NCBI RefSeq assembly: GCF_023898315.1
Contig: NC_064619.1
Location: forward strand, 340,119,650-340,183,649
Origin: Schistocerca nitens
Taxonomy: Eukaryota > Arthropoda > Insecta > Orthoptera > Acrididae
Length of the DNA stretch: 64,000 nt
Direction of reading: 5' to 3'
Made by a program: the position numbers and the translations under genes. This document shows, piece by piece, positions 15,501 to 24,286 of this stretch. Under the pieces are notes generated by a model. It made no database searches. It saw only the letters and a list, made by a program, of their open reading frames with translations, and had not been told where the DNA came from. Each line of letters opens with the position of its first letter. The first letter of the stretch is position 1.

Positions 15501-16776
15501 GCCCACAATGCCACACATACAGATCCCTGGTCTAAGACACCAGAACTCTTGTCAGCCTCATGTTGGGCCCAAAAGTGTGACACCTAACGTATTTTGCTAT
15601 TAGCCTGAAAACCTGCAGATACATTATTACAGACAACATATTGTCACCCATAGCAGCAGTAACAAATCACTCTGTCATATCCACATCTAACACAAAAAAC
15701 GTATTAGATATCATTCCATAAAACAAACACCAAACTAATCAGACATAACAAAAACACCAAACACACACACACACACACGAAAAATCAAAACACACACTTC
15801 CACAACCAAGGTTACCACACTGACTATCCAAATTCAAAACCATGTTCCCACAGTAATAACCAAGACTCAAATCAACAAAGTACTGTGTGTTAAACTCACA
15901 TGTCAACATTCACTACCAGATGACACCGTCAAATACAACAGCACAACATCTACAAATACAACCAACTGAAAAACATCACGCCATAGTAACATCACACACC
16001 ACAACACCATTACGTCACGGGTCCAAGCAGAAAGGTGGAACTGGAGTTTACATTGACCCCAACATTAATTGGCTAACAGAAACAAGAGAAAATGTTAAAC
16101 TGTATGGTTGGACCAGAATTGGAAGCACTCCGCCTAAATTTGAGAAACCTATCAGTGTGTCGTCTTACTTGGCACATAAAGTTAAGAAAACAATGAAAAT
16201 TTACAATGTCAACACTGAAGTGAGATCATTGTGAAATTATGTTAAGCAGTAGTAATGTCATTTTTAAATGTTGCTCAGCAATTCCAGTAACAGACATTTT
16301 GGTGTACAATTTTCGGACAGCTGCTGAATTTTCTATTCGTCTACAAAAATGTTTGACAATAATGCTATCACCTCACTGAGGTAGCTATTTAAAGACCAAC
16401 TGTGGCATTCCAACCTCCTGAAGATTATGTTCCACTTATCAAGCAGAGACATGGATGACATCAACGACATCACAAAAAAGTTTCAAAAAACCTAACAAAC
16501 TAGACCTTCCCAGGAGTAGGGAGTTTTGGATAGTGGAAGCATACCAAAAAATAATTTTAGCAAGTTCTTAAAAAATTAACAATATACATCAACAGATCAA
16601 AAATAAAAACAAATTTGTAGGCTATACAATAATTTTTTATCAGTCTCCATTTCCACCACACCAACGTAGGTCTCATAAATCCAAAGCACCCACAGCCTCA
16701 TTGAAAACTACAAAATTAGATAATCACCTTGCTACACACACACAGACTAAATGACCTTCCTAACAAAACATCTGAC

Positions 16777-16808
<32 letters not shown>

Positions 16809-17890
16809 ATAATTGTAACACTGAACAAAAATATTGCAGAGTGCCGTTTACACAATGTATAATGTCACACTCATACTGAATGGATCACATTATTTACATC
16901 AAACAAACATTCTACATCCAATCTACTGGTAATTTGCATCTCATCACCAAAATTTTCCTAGAAATTGTGTAGTTCAGCAATCCATCCATTTTGTTAAAAT
17001 GAATGGTACAGAATACGCCATAATACACCAAGTATTCCACTTATGTTCATTGGTGCGGAGTGGAAAGTCACAATGTAATGAAACCATACATTTTTGTAAC
17101 CTCTTTCCTGTGAGCATGTAGCAAATACTTCGCTGCTTCTGCAAAATGTGGGAAAATTACCACAAATCTTGAACAATCCACTCGAAAGAATTAGCATTCA
17201 CACTTCAAAAGAACTGATAATGAAATTATGAATGATGACAAGGATTACATAACTCTCTCAAGCTAGTTTCGTATGTTGCATTTAAAACAACACTCCTGTA
17301 TTTTAAAGCTTTCCGACATTGTCACCACTTGCTTCTGTGTAGTAGTTTCAATTAAAATCATAACAATGAACAACTGTTCTGGTCAGTCAAACATGCGCAT
17401 AATTGACGAAACACACTCCATTAGAAAACAATCATGGTAGAAGCCTAAGTTTTCCTACATTTCTGTAAGTAAAACTGACAACACGGATCGTTCGAAATCA
17501 TGTGCTTACCGAGACATAGTTCCCTAGCTTACCCTCGAATACACTGACGTCCTATAGGTTAATGTGGGATCCGAAAATGTACACAGTATCTCTTAATGTA
17601 GGAAATAACAGAAGGATCCCTGGACAGTTATCCAGTCAGCTACCAATGGAGAAAAGTAAACTGGTATTTCAATACATATCTGATTTCTTAAAATAGTTCT
17701 TACATGGTATGCTTTTGATTTTTTCCATTTTTCCATGTCGGCCATAGAAGTGACAGCTCTTGTTGGCGTAACGTAGACATGGTCTTCTGGCACTAAAAAA
17801 TATAAACCAAATTATCAGAGAAGAAAACATGTTGATTAAGAAATACATCAAATTAATAGCGTCAATTGTAAAGCTACCGATTGAGCCCAT
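576..17890 (-). CDS. PTPA: Serine/threonine-protein phosphatase 2A activator (PTPA), 8 coding exons
   Basis: PTPA is a cytosolic/nuclear peptidyl-prolyl isomerase-type chaperone that activates the PP2A catalytic subunit in an ATP-dependent way. Eight exons join in phase to 337 residues, close to the human length: 17878-17890, 17704-17792, 9096-9299, 6212-6429, 6003-6127, 2458-2558, 991-1098 and 576-731. Family signatures are visible: KWIDEIPP near residues 74-81, [11 protein letters not shown] near 86-96, [12 protein letters not shown] at 133-144, [10 protein letters not shown] at 189-198, FIWGSSQL at 208-215, and [11 protein letters not shown] in exon 7. All introns are GT-AG; exons 1 and 4 have unusual donors (GTAGCT, GTAGAT). 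The reading frame has no stop or frameshift, so the gene looks functional despite introns full of transposons. The family call is near certain. The first exon is the weakest part. The C-terminal end is proline-rich. Confidence 0.95.
991..1098 (-). CDS. PTPA: PTPA exon 7
   Basis: The exon is 36 codons in phase 0: [17 protein letters not shown] to GLIRMYIAE. It lies between an AG acceptor at 1099-1100 and a GTAAGT donor at 985-990. It matches the '[26 protein letters not shown]' family block. No long ORF exposes this exon, so it is easily missed. Confidence 0.96.
1906..1960 (+). mobile_element. Decayed tRNA-derived SINE fragment
   Basis: About 50 bases (…gaggctatgtgctag…ggcattggactc…tgggagga…) align with the 5' tRNA-like part of the well-preserved SINE at 38376. 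There is no clear tail or duplication, so this is a weak, old copy inside PTPA intron 7. Confidence 0.4.
2458..2558 (-). CDS. PTPA: PTPA exon 6
   Basis: Acceptor TTTTTTGCAG precedes 2558 and donor GTATGT follows 2458. With the G from exon 5 it encodes [14 protein letters not shown] to [14 protein letters not shown], aligning with the family's 'DHPxLEPxxF...HKDYMFLECIxFI' segment. Confidence 0.95.
3337..3480. repeat. Compound microsatellite (CG)n(CA)n(CAAA)n(CAA)n
   Basis: The tract changes stepwise from alternating CG/CA to about 55 bases of pure CA, then CAAA units, then CAA units, then CA again. Apparent ORFs made of Thr-His or Cys-Val here are artefacts of the repeat. Confidence 0.97.
3490..4420 (+). 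mobile_element. Penelope-like retroelement, 3' part (GIY-YIG end)
   Basis: The sequence aligns with 39240-39620, the 3' half of the Penelope-like element at 37975. Shared blocks include 'ccaggtgcaaga', 'cacaggcttatccta', 'gaaagcagccatgtca' and 'accaaccagctgt'. Conceptual translation in shifting frames gives a Cys-rich and GIY-YIG-like endonuclease end ([11 protein letters not shown]…NQLF…[10 protein letters not shown]). The copy is 5'-truncated, broken by frameshifts, and followed by a C-rich 3' UTR. It lies in PTPA intron 5 in antisense orientation to the gene. Confidence 0.6.
4421..5540. other. Intronic sequence, no recognisable feature
   Basis: AT-rich, non-coding sequence in PTPA intron 5. 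I found no RT, transposase or SINE signature on either strand. Confidence 0.5.
5557..5637 (+). mobile_element. LINE 3'-end fragment with (TCTAA)n tail
   Basis: The block 'catcctggaggacctccccac…aattggaatgaaagta' ends in repeated aatctaatcta units. This is the form of a 5'-truncated non-LTR retrotransposon 3' end common in grasshopper genomes (from memory). The upstream limit is unclear. Confidence 0.5.
6003..6127 (-). CDS. PTPA: PTPA exon 5
   Basis: The exon has 125 bases: a leading G completes Arg, and 41 codons follow ([18 protein letters not shown] to FIWGSSQLI). A trailing G completes Asp with exon 6. The [17 protein letters not shown] block forms part of the conserved active groove in the family. 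Acceptor TTGCAG and donor GTAAGC are standard. Confidence 0.97.
6212..6429 (-). CDS. PTPA: PTPA exon 4
   Basis: The exon starts [15 protein letters not shown] and contains [12 protein letters not shown], the most conserved block of the family, followed by [12 protein letters not shown]. It ends AAT AG, and the missing G of the Arg codon is supplied by exon 5. The donor GTAGAT is weak, but the junction is fixed by homology and phase. Confidence 0.97.
6495..6537. repeat. (CA)n microsatellite
   Basis: About 21 uninterrupted CA units in PTPA intron 3, 65 bases upstream of exon 4 on the minus strand. Confidence 0.97.
6829..7045 (-). mobile_element. tRNA-derived SINE with 15-bp duplication
   Basis: On the minus strand the insert begins with a tRNA-like head; the B box GGTTCGATTCC is at 6982-6992. 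It ends in an A/T-rich tail near 6829. The flanks repeat: acaccacattattat (6814-6828) and acaccatattattat (7046-7060), one mismatch in 15. It is inserted in PTPA intron 3. Confidence 0.85.
7264..7462 (+). mobile_element. tRNA-derived SINE with exact 12-bp duplication
   Basis: The head carries an A-box-like segment near 7270 and B box GGTTCGAGTCC at 7330-7340. The body contains 'gtgatgtccttaggttagtt' and 'cagagccattt', the hallmark of a SINE family abundant in grasshopper genomes. tgttacactgcc occurs at 7252-7263 and 7463-7474. The small ORF across it is not a gene. Confidence 0.93.
7621..8190 (-). mobile_element. Tc1-like DNA transposon, 5'-truncated
   Basis: The left end 'acattatgtgatcaaaagta' is a typical Tc1-family terminal repeat. 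Minus-strand translation gives a decayed DDE transposase segment ([18 protein letters not shown], then [13 protein letters not shown]). Compared with the family, a stretch is deleted around 7860 and the N-terminal half is missing beyond about 8190. It lies inside PTPA intron 3. Confidence 0.75.
8191..9095. other. Intronic sequence, no recognisable feature
   Basis: Rest of PTPA intron 3 between the Tc1-like relic and exon 3. It is AT-rich with no coding signature I can defend. Confidence 0.5.
9096..9299 (-). CDS. PTPA: PTPA exon 3
   Basis: The exon is 68 codons in phase 0, with acceptor TTTCAG before 9299 and donor GTAAGG after 9096. It encodes [16 protein letters not shown] through KWIDEIPP and [16 protein letters not shown], the conserved N-terminal helical part of PTPA. 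The intron upstream, 9300-17703, is the largest in the gene. Confidence 0.97.
9609..10830 (-). mobile_element. Mariner-like element, decayed
   Basis: It begins at a TA (9607-9608) followed by 'cagggttattataaatga', a common mariner-superfamily TIR form. The minus strand yields transposase scraps: an [12 protein letters not shown] block (after the second catalytic region) and [18 protein letters not shown], which corresponds to 'SPDLTxxDFFLWGxxKD' with the third catalytic Asp changed to Asn. Many stops. The far end near 10825 is only guessed. Confidence 0.65.
11432..13006 (+). mobile_element. Mariner-like element with TA duplication
   Basis: It is bounded by TA at 11430-11431 and 13007-13008 with matching ends (cagggtg…/…caccctg). 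Plus-strand translation gives transposase remnants: [19 protein letters not shown], a HHNV block and [20 protein letters not shown], the third-Asp region. There are many frameshifts. A 23-base G run at 12659-12681 has grown inside the WIGRG codons, and a 16-base G run lies at 12151-12166. Confidence 0.75.
13058..13480 (-). mobile_element. LINE reverse-transcriptase C-terminal fragment
   Basis: The minus strand reads [17 protein letters not shown] and [19 protein letters not shown]. This is the 'IQRRAARFVT…L.W..L..RR' block found after the RT domain of jockey/CR1-type LINEs and better preserved at 55.4 and 60.8 kb in this window. Upstream antisense sequence to about 13480 continues the same family ('CVFAPQLVG', tracing the RT C-terminus) with stops. 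Confidence 0.6.
13850..16015. repeat. G-depleted, strand-asymmetric tract
   Basis: For about 2 kb the plus strand consists mostly of A, C and T. For example, the 180 bases from 14401 to 14580 contain 9 G. It includes C runs (14705-14713, 14812-14830), a short CA repeat (14830-14846), and a three-unit tandem repeat at 14144-14399. The asymmetry stops sharply near 16015, where G-normal sequence resumes. No ORF is convincing. The tract is in PTPA intron 2. Identity unknown. Confidence 0.7.
14144..14399 (+). repeat. Tandem repeat, three units of about 85 bp
   Basis: Units start with accaaaaa at 14144, 14234 and 14317 and end with a 'gcagct…' motif (90, 83 and 83 bp). Each unit carries a '(g)tggaa…gga/ga..t' core and a 'tatata/tacata' segment. 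The first is longer because of a (TA)n expansion at about 14200-14211. Confidence 0.75.
16016..17703. other. Intronic sequence, mostly unassigned; (CAT)n at 16783-16808
   Basis: Left part of PTPA intron 2. A G-normal segment at 16018-16234 has an open frame ending VNTEVRSL that I do not recognise. The (CAT)n run is a simple repeat. Nothing else could be identified. Confidence 0.5.
17704..17792 (-). CDS. PTPA: PTPA exon 2
   Basis: Acceptor TTTTTTAG precedes 17792 and donor GTAAGA follows 17704. The exon encodes [13 protein letters not shown] then [14 protein letters not shown]. This is the N-terminal PTPA motif that in other animals reads 'MgKWKrSqAY', and it runs directly into exon 3. Confidence 0.9.
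17878..17890 (-). CDS. PTPA: PTPA exon 1 (start codon, candidate)
   Basis: ATG at 17890 gives MGSI plus one base before a GT donor (GTAGCT) at 17877. This phase fits exon 2, which begins with TG, giving MGSIVPEDH. The resulting intron is only 85 bp, the shortest in the gene, and the donor is non-consensus. An alternative is a distant non-coding or longer coding first exon, or an ATG made across the junction (A|TG). I saw no TATA box upstream at 17.9-18.1 kb. Confidence 0.5.
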
Positions 17891-18164
17891 CTTGGATTTG
17901 GGGAGTACCGAATTACTCTTTTTACGACAATCGTCCTTTGTTACATTTCAATTTACGGCCGGAAAAAATAACAACAAACTACAGCGGCATCTGTCAAAAC
18001 AACACTCTCTCTTCTTTCTCAGTTTCCCTTTCCGTCTGAGCAGTTAGAAAGATATTCTCCCATGCCCACAACTATCAGCGTTCTTATCATTCTATGGTCG
18101 GCAAGGACACTACCACAACTTCTACAACTACAAAAACAGCAACCTATGTTTGATTTTCTGCAGC

Positions 18165-18168
<4 letters not shown>

Positions 18169-18198
<30 letters not shown>
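18169..18198. repeat. (TG)n microsatellite
   Basis: 15 TG units upstream of the PTPA start codon, at about 280 bp. Confidence 0.95.
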
Positions 18199-18199
<1 letters not shown>

Positions 18200-18476
18200 C
18201 AATGACGTACCTTACAATCGTAAAAGATTTTTGAGCGAATAAAGAAACTTAATACATTTAACCATACATGCAAATTGTACACATTTCGTAATTTGTAAGA
18301 TCAAGCATCGTATAAATTATAGGTTATACGCAGGAAACAGTTTCAGAGTGTGATGTGCCAGCTGTTAAACTAAAAATCAGTTATTCGAAATACTTGTATT
18401 AACAAATATAATTAGATTCTAAAATCTTGGAAGAATGGCGTGACTCCCGATATTATTTACATGCTAGCTGTTGGTT

Positions 18477-18522
18477 GGCTGCTTTAGGGGAAGGGACCAA
18501 ACAGTGAGGCCATTGGTCCGCC
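18477..18522 (-). mobile_element. 46-bp SINE 3' remnant with 11-bp duplication
   Basis: The insert contains 'aagggaccaaacagtgagg', the reverse complement of the 3' end of the SINE at 38376 (tgacctcgcagtttggtct). It is flanked by agctgttggtt at 18466-18476 and 18523-18533, so it appears to be an extremely 5'-truncated but complete insertion. Confidence 0.7.
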
Positions 18523-18533
18523 AGCTGTTGGTT

Positions 18534-19443
18534 AGTTTGCCATACCAGACAGCATTTTTGTCACTTTGTGTTATTTCTTTTATAGATGTGTTTGTTTCCC
18601 TTGATTTATCCTCGTGGAAAATCTATTGTTGGATCCAACATATGGGTTTCGTCTTGCTTGATTAACTCTTGTCACAGCCCTACACTATACATTCATACCC
18701 GTCCATATTGAAAGTTGCTACGAAAATTTGTGGCGTCCTGTGTGAACGGTAGTTCACGATGCCACTACAGCAAGCCACAAGCTTTGGTGTCAACATTAAA
18801 TGCGTGTGTGAATCCGGCTTAAGTGCTAGGAAAACTGCATCGAGTCATAGAGCAGAAATATTTTCTACACTATGATCCAGCCATAGAGTATAAACATATG
18901 GCATAACACTATACATGGATCGAGGAGTAGATTAACATTCTGTTTCTGCTTGCTATAGGTCAGGGCACGTGCAACGATGTATCTGTGCGTTGTCTGTGTC
19001 ATAAATATAAAGAGGTTAGAATACCCCCTGGACTAAATCACCGCAAATCAAATGCGTCCACACGACACAGTTTCAAAATACTGCTGACCCGCCATCCATC
19101 GGTGTAGGAATGAATGTTCAGCAGCAACCGGCTACTCTCTCGCAAAGAACATTACAGTTCAGGACATTAATAATTCTGGAAATGCTGCTGTGGCCTGCGT
19201 TCGCAAAGATTCAGAGGATCCAGAAAGATTTAAATGTTGAAAACAATCGCTGCTTAAGCGACGGCATTTTTCACGTATTGACGAATTTTGCGAATTACGC
19301 TGTAAAACCGACACGTCAAAAACTTGTACACGAAGAGTAATTTAACACTCCGATTCCAGGCACACAGGAAGAAGTTACATGTGTTTATAATTTTCGACAA
19401 CAGTCTCCAACAGTCTCGAAATAATATCTGACAGATACAAATC
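18534..19443. other. Intergenic, no recognisable feature
   Basis: Mixed-composition sequence upstream of PTPA and before the mariner TIR. A 76-codon open frame at 19110-19340 has no family signature. Confidence 0.5.
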
Positions 19444-20306
19444 TACGAGGGGTATCCAGAAAGTAACAGACGTATTCGTCTGTCGCAGCGATTGGCGGTG
19501 CTATAAGCTGTCACCTTGTTACCATAAAGTTCCTACACTCTGTACGCATTCATCAGTGGTAGTGTATGGTTTGTGCCTCTGCTAATTGGCTTTCTGCGTC
19601 GTGTTAAAATATACGCTCAATAGAAAATCCCGCCACTTGTGAGGTGCATTCTGTGATTAGTTTTTATTTATTTATTTTTGCAAAAACACTGCAAACCAAT
19701 TGAAATTTATCACGTCCTTTATGATGTGTACGGAAAAGGAATAATGAGTGAAGGCTGAGTAAGACAATTGTGCACTGATTTTAAAATGATTTTGCCAACA
19801 TTCTCAATGAGGACTGCAGTGATAGGCCTAGCCTTCTAACTGACGAACTTATCATGAAAATCATCGAAAAAATTCGCGAAACTCGACATTCACGACTTCG
19901 GAACTGTCACAACATATTCCCCAAATTTCACGGAATTTGGTGCATGAAATAGTGGAAGAGAAGCTTAGTCACCATTAATTTTGTGTTAGGTGGGTTCTCA
20001 AAATCCTAACGGAATGCCCAAAAATCAGAGACTGGCTGCAGCACTGACGTTCCCTGAAGATGGCGAGAAAAATGGTAACAAAGTTGCAGACCGTATCGTA
20101 AGTGGAGACGAGACTTAGATGATCCATGTTAATTGTGAGGCAAAAAGGCTGTCTATGAAACAGAGACATTCGTATTCTCCCACGAAACCAAGGAACATTT
20201 TGCAAGTGCTGTCAGCAAGAAAGCTCATGGCTACTGTATTTGGGACCCTAACAGAGTGATTATCGCTGATTTCCTTGAATGTGGCACAACAATTAATTCA
20301 GAAATT

Positions 20307-20391
20307 ATGTAACTATGTACATCATAAGCTAAAAACTGACATGTCTCCTGTACAGTACGATCAAATGATCGTTGACGAATACAAATACAAT
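20307..20391 (-). mobile_element. Short LINE/SINE 3'-tail fragment inside mariner A
   Basis: This is an 85-bp block interrupting the transposase reading. Its first 41 bases (atgtaactatgtacatcata…) match 60471-60511 with two mismatches, at the 3' end of a LINE there. It seems to be a very short retroposed tail. Confidence 0.55.
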
Positions 20392-21146
20392 ACCGTATGA
20401 AACAGAAAAGTAATGTCAAACACTAACAAAGTGAAGATGGGCAATACAAAACAAGAGTTGGGAAAAACTTAGTGCAAACGTTTTGTTTTTTTATAACACA
20501 TGTCCACTCTCACTCAGTTGTATCCGAGAGCTCCTACAGGGTTTTGGATGGGAGGTGTTTGATAATCCACCATACCCAGATTTGGCGCTGAGCGACTACC
20601 ACTTCTTCCCAGCAGTGGAGACATGGCTACACAAAGTTTTGATACTGACACCGAACTGAACGCCGGTATAAACCAGTGGTTGCAATCACAAGCAGCAGAT
20701 TTCTACAGACAGTATTGAAAAATTTGTGCCACACTGTGATAAATGCCACGATTTGAATGGCGATTATGTAGATAAATAGCTTAACTGTACTGGTGGGATC
20801 GGTAAAGCCACAAGACATATTCGTTTCGTAATATTTCTCGAGTTAAAGGTCATATATCGTTGAGGTTTTTCGTAATCTTGGATATATATTCTCGTCAACC
20901 ATTGCAGGAAGTGGTGTGCATTGTTGACACTCAAAGGTGAAATATAGCAAGTTTTAATCGTTCGAACCTCACCACCACATATGTGTAAAATCTTTTTTTC
21001 TGTTGTTAGGTAAGATAACTTTTCAAAAAGTTAACTTACTTTGATAACTGGCTTATATAAATGTACTGATTCGTTACTAATCATGCTGCATAGTTTACTT
21101 TTTCAGCACAGTGACTTTGCAGAAAACAGCTAACAGGCTCCCATAG

Positions 21147-21840
21147 AAGCCGAAATAGAGACAGTTGTCAGTGATTCACACCTATTCGATTCAGACGCTG
21201 AAAGTGATACTGGAGAAAATCAATTTATCACCAGTGAGCATGATCCACTCTCTGAGGCACCCTCAGATGGATTTATTGAAGACAATGAAGATGAAAACTA
21301 CAATGCAACTAGCTATTACCATGGTAAAAATCCTAGTTGGAGATGGTCTGAAACGCGTAAACGACATACATAAATTCTAGCTGAGAATATAATTCTCTAG
21401 AACCGTGCCCATCATACACAAAAGAGTTAGATTTAATTGAGTTAAAAGCTTTTGTTGGGTTTTTATATTTATCTGGACATATGAAGTCATGAAATGAAGT
21501 TGTTGTTGTATTATTTGCATCGGATGGTACTGGCAGGGACATGTTCCACACAACCATGAGTGTGACACATTTTTTGTTTGTTCTATCTTGTCACTGATTT
21601 GATGATCACTCCGCCAGAGCAGAAAGAAAATTTTACGATAAACTAGAAGGCATGAGTGAAATATGGAATCTGTCTGTTTCTAACTGCAAGTCTTACTATT
21701 CACCAGGTGAAAACGTCACTACTGACGAAATGTAGTTTCCATTTCTGGACAATGCAGTTTCAAAAGGTACACGCCTAAAAACCTGGAAAATATGACAAAA
21801 AATACTGTGAATTTGTGACTCTTGTACTCAGTTTTTGTGT
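21147..21840 (+). pseudogene. piggyBac transposase, N-terminal half (broken)
   Basis: The N-terminal acidic region (ETVVSDSHLFDSDAESDTG) leads to the core start. Blocks typical of the family are visible in shifting frames: ELDLIELKAF-like, FYIYLDI/GHMKS, ASDGTGRDMFHTTMSVT and YYSPGENVTTDEM, which carries the first catalytic Asp region. Stop codons (for example tag within 'gacgaaatgtag') and frameshifts make it non-functional. The rest of the gene lies at 26230-26890 after the LINE. Confidence 0.75.
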
Positions 21841-22978
21841 AATGCTTTTGCGTACATAAGTAAGGAGCAACGAAGCGATATATTGTCTGTTAATAATTGG
21901 TTTATGTTTTTGTAATTATATGAAAATCCCCCGCATGCACCATAGATCTTGCCGCGGGTGGGGAGGCTTGCTTGTCTCATTAATAAAGATGGCCGTACCA
22001 TATGTACAACCACAACGGAGGGGTATCTGTTGAGAGGCCCAGACAAACGTGTAGTTCCTGAAGAAGGGCACCAGCCTTTTCAGTAGTTGCAGGGGCAACA
22101 GTCTGGATGATTGACTGATCTGGCCTTGTAACACTAACCAAAACGGCCTTGCTGTGCTGGTACTGCGAACAGCTGAACGCAAGGGGAAATTACAGCTGTA
22201 ATTTTTCCCGAGGGTATGCAGCTTTACTGTATGGTTAAATGATGATGGCATCTTCTTGGGTAAAATATTCCGGAGGTAAAATAGTCCCCCATTCCGATCT
22301 CCGGGTGGGGACTACTCAAGAGGCCGTCGTTATCGAGAGAGAGAAAACTGGCATTCTACAGATCGCAGTGTGGAATGTCAAATCCCTTAATCGGGCAGGT
22401 AGGTTAGAAAATTTAAAAAGGAAAATGGATAGGTTAAAGTTAGATATAGTGGGAATTAGCGAAGTTTGGTGCCAGGAGGAACAAGACTTTTGGTCAGGTG
22501 AATACAGGGTTATAAATACAAAATCAAATAGGGGTAATTCAGGAGTAGGTTTAATAATGAATAAAAATAGGAGTGTGGGTAAGCTACTACAAACAGCATA
22601 GTGAACGCATTATTGTGGCCAAGGTAGACACGAAGCCCATGCCTACTACAGTAGTACAAGTTTATAGGCCAACTATCTCTGCAGATGACGAAGAAATTGA
22701 AGAAATGTATGATGAGATAAAAGAAATTTTTCAGGTAGTGAAGAGAGACGAATATTTAATAGTCATGGGTGACTGGAATTCGATAGTAGGAAAAGGAAGA
22801 GAAGGAAACGTAGTAGGTGAATATGGATTGAGGGTAAGAAATGAAAGAGGAAGCTGCCTGGTAGAATTTTGCACACAGCATAACTTAATCACAGCTAACA
22901 CTTGGTTCAAGAATCATAAAAGAAGGTTGTATACATGGAAGAAGCCTGGAGATACTGACAGGTTTCAGAAAGATTATA

Positions 22979-24286
22979 CAGGGTGTCCAAAAAGACTTCC
23001 TCTGATTACATAAATTGATAACTCAGGTTAGAAGTAAGATACAAATATGAAACTTGTGTCGAATTGTTTACAACTACCAAAATTTTTTTTCTGTTTTGGG
23101 TTCGCAGTACGTAAGTAGTGGATGAGGTGCAGTGCCCAAGAAGCCATGTTAACCAATCAGGAGAAGGCACAGTGTGTCCTGTGGTACCATGACACACACT
23201 CACCAACCACAGTGAGGAGACACTTCCAGACAACATTTGGAAGGAATCCACTTGATGTCAAGAGCATTAAAGCCTGGCATGAGAAGTTCAAGAACACAGG
23301 ATCGTTTGCTAACCTTCTGAGGTATGGTCGACCAAGAACCTCAGCAGACAGGGTGGAAGCAGTAAGGCAGTCTTTTCTGCGAAGTCCGAAGAAATCGGTG
23401 CGCAGGGCCTCACGTGAATTACAGATGCCAAAAAGCTCTCTCCATGACATTTTACACAAGCGTTTATTGTTTTGTGCATACAAAGTTCAAATCGTTCAGG
23501 CCTTGTTGCCCAATGACAGTACACGTCGATATGACTTTATGGTCTAAATGCTATCACGTATTGAGGACGATGATGGTTATCTCAGACGAATTGCCTTTTC
23601 CAACGAAGCGACCTTTTTTGTCAGTGGAGTAGTGAATCGCCATAATGTGCGCATTTGAGGTTCACAACCCTCTGGCGAGGTCATAGAGTGCACCAGAGGC
23701 AGCCCAAAGGTGAATGTTTGGTGCGCGCTATTGCACGATCGAATTATCGGGCCATTGTTCTTCGCTGAGGCTACCATGACATTTGCAGTGTATCTGGACA
23801 TGTTGCAACTGTATGCGGCTCCTCAGCTGCTCAGTATCACCCCGATGTCTTGTTTCAGCAAGACAGTGCACCGCCTCATTGGGGTTTGGATGTCCATGCC
23901 TATCCCGATATGACTTTTCCTGGGTGATGGGTCAACGGCTTGGCCTCCACGCTCTCCTGACATAACCCCATTAGACTTGTTTTTATGGGGTTATGTCAAG
24001 GACGAGATCTACCGAACACATGTACCAGATCTTGAAACCCTGCGGCAACCGATAACCACAGTCATTGAATCGATTCCTCCAGTGATGTTGGCTAATCTGT
24101 GGGCGGAAATTGAATATCGCCTAGATGTGCTACGTGCTACCAAGGGTGCTCATGTGGAAGTTTACTGGCGAGTGGAAAAAACTTGGATAGTTTGTAAACA
24201 ATTAGACACCAGTTTCATATTTGAATCTTACCTCTAGCCTGAGTTATCAAATTGTGTAATCAGGGAAAGACTTTTCGGACACCCTG
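22979..24286 (+). mobile_element. Mariner B with long (about 95 bp) TIRs
   Basis: TA at 22977-22978 and 24287-24288 flank ends that match over about 95 bases: cagggtgtccaaaaagact and, from the right, cagggtgtccgaaaagtct. Excision restores the LINE frame (gattata|taatgg, as in the intact copy near 44555). It encodes a 1-kb transposase with an N-terminal helix-turn-helix of the DUF4817 type. Confidence 0.9.
23122..24200 (+). pseudogene. Mariner B transposase (two or more frameshifts)
   Basis: The N-terminal part is open for 141 codons (MLTNQEKAQCVLWYHDTHSP, then KSVRRASRELQMPKSSLHDI). Later frames carry RRIAFSNEATFF, where the expected catalytic Asp is Asn; then QQDSAPPHWG (second Asp present, read in another frame); then WPPRSPDITPLDLFLWGYVKD (third Asp). 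A stop and a frameshift occur between the second and third Asp. It is among the least decayed transposases in the window. Confidence 0.8.

Noticed and set aside
16018-16234. A short gene at the right edge of the G-poor tract
   Set aside because: The frame (ending VNTEVRSL) has no recognisable family and may only reflect the change in base composition.
23006-23801. Antisense open frames over mariner B
   Set aside because: They are shadows of the transposase on the plus strand and show no domain of their own.
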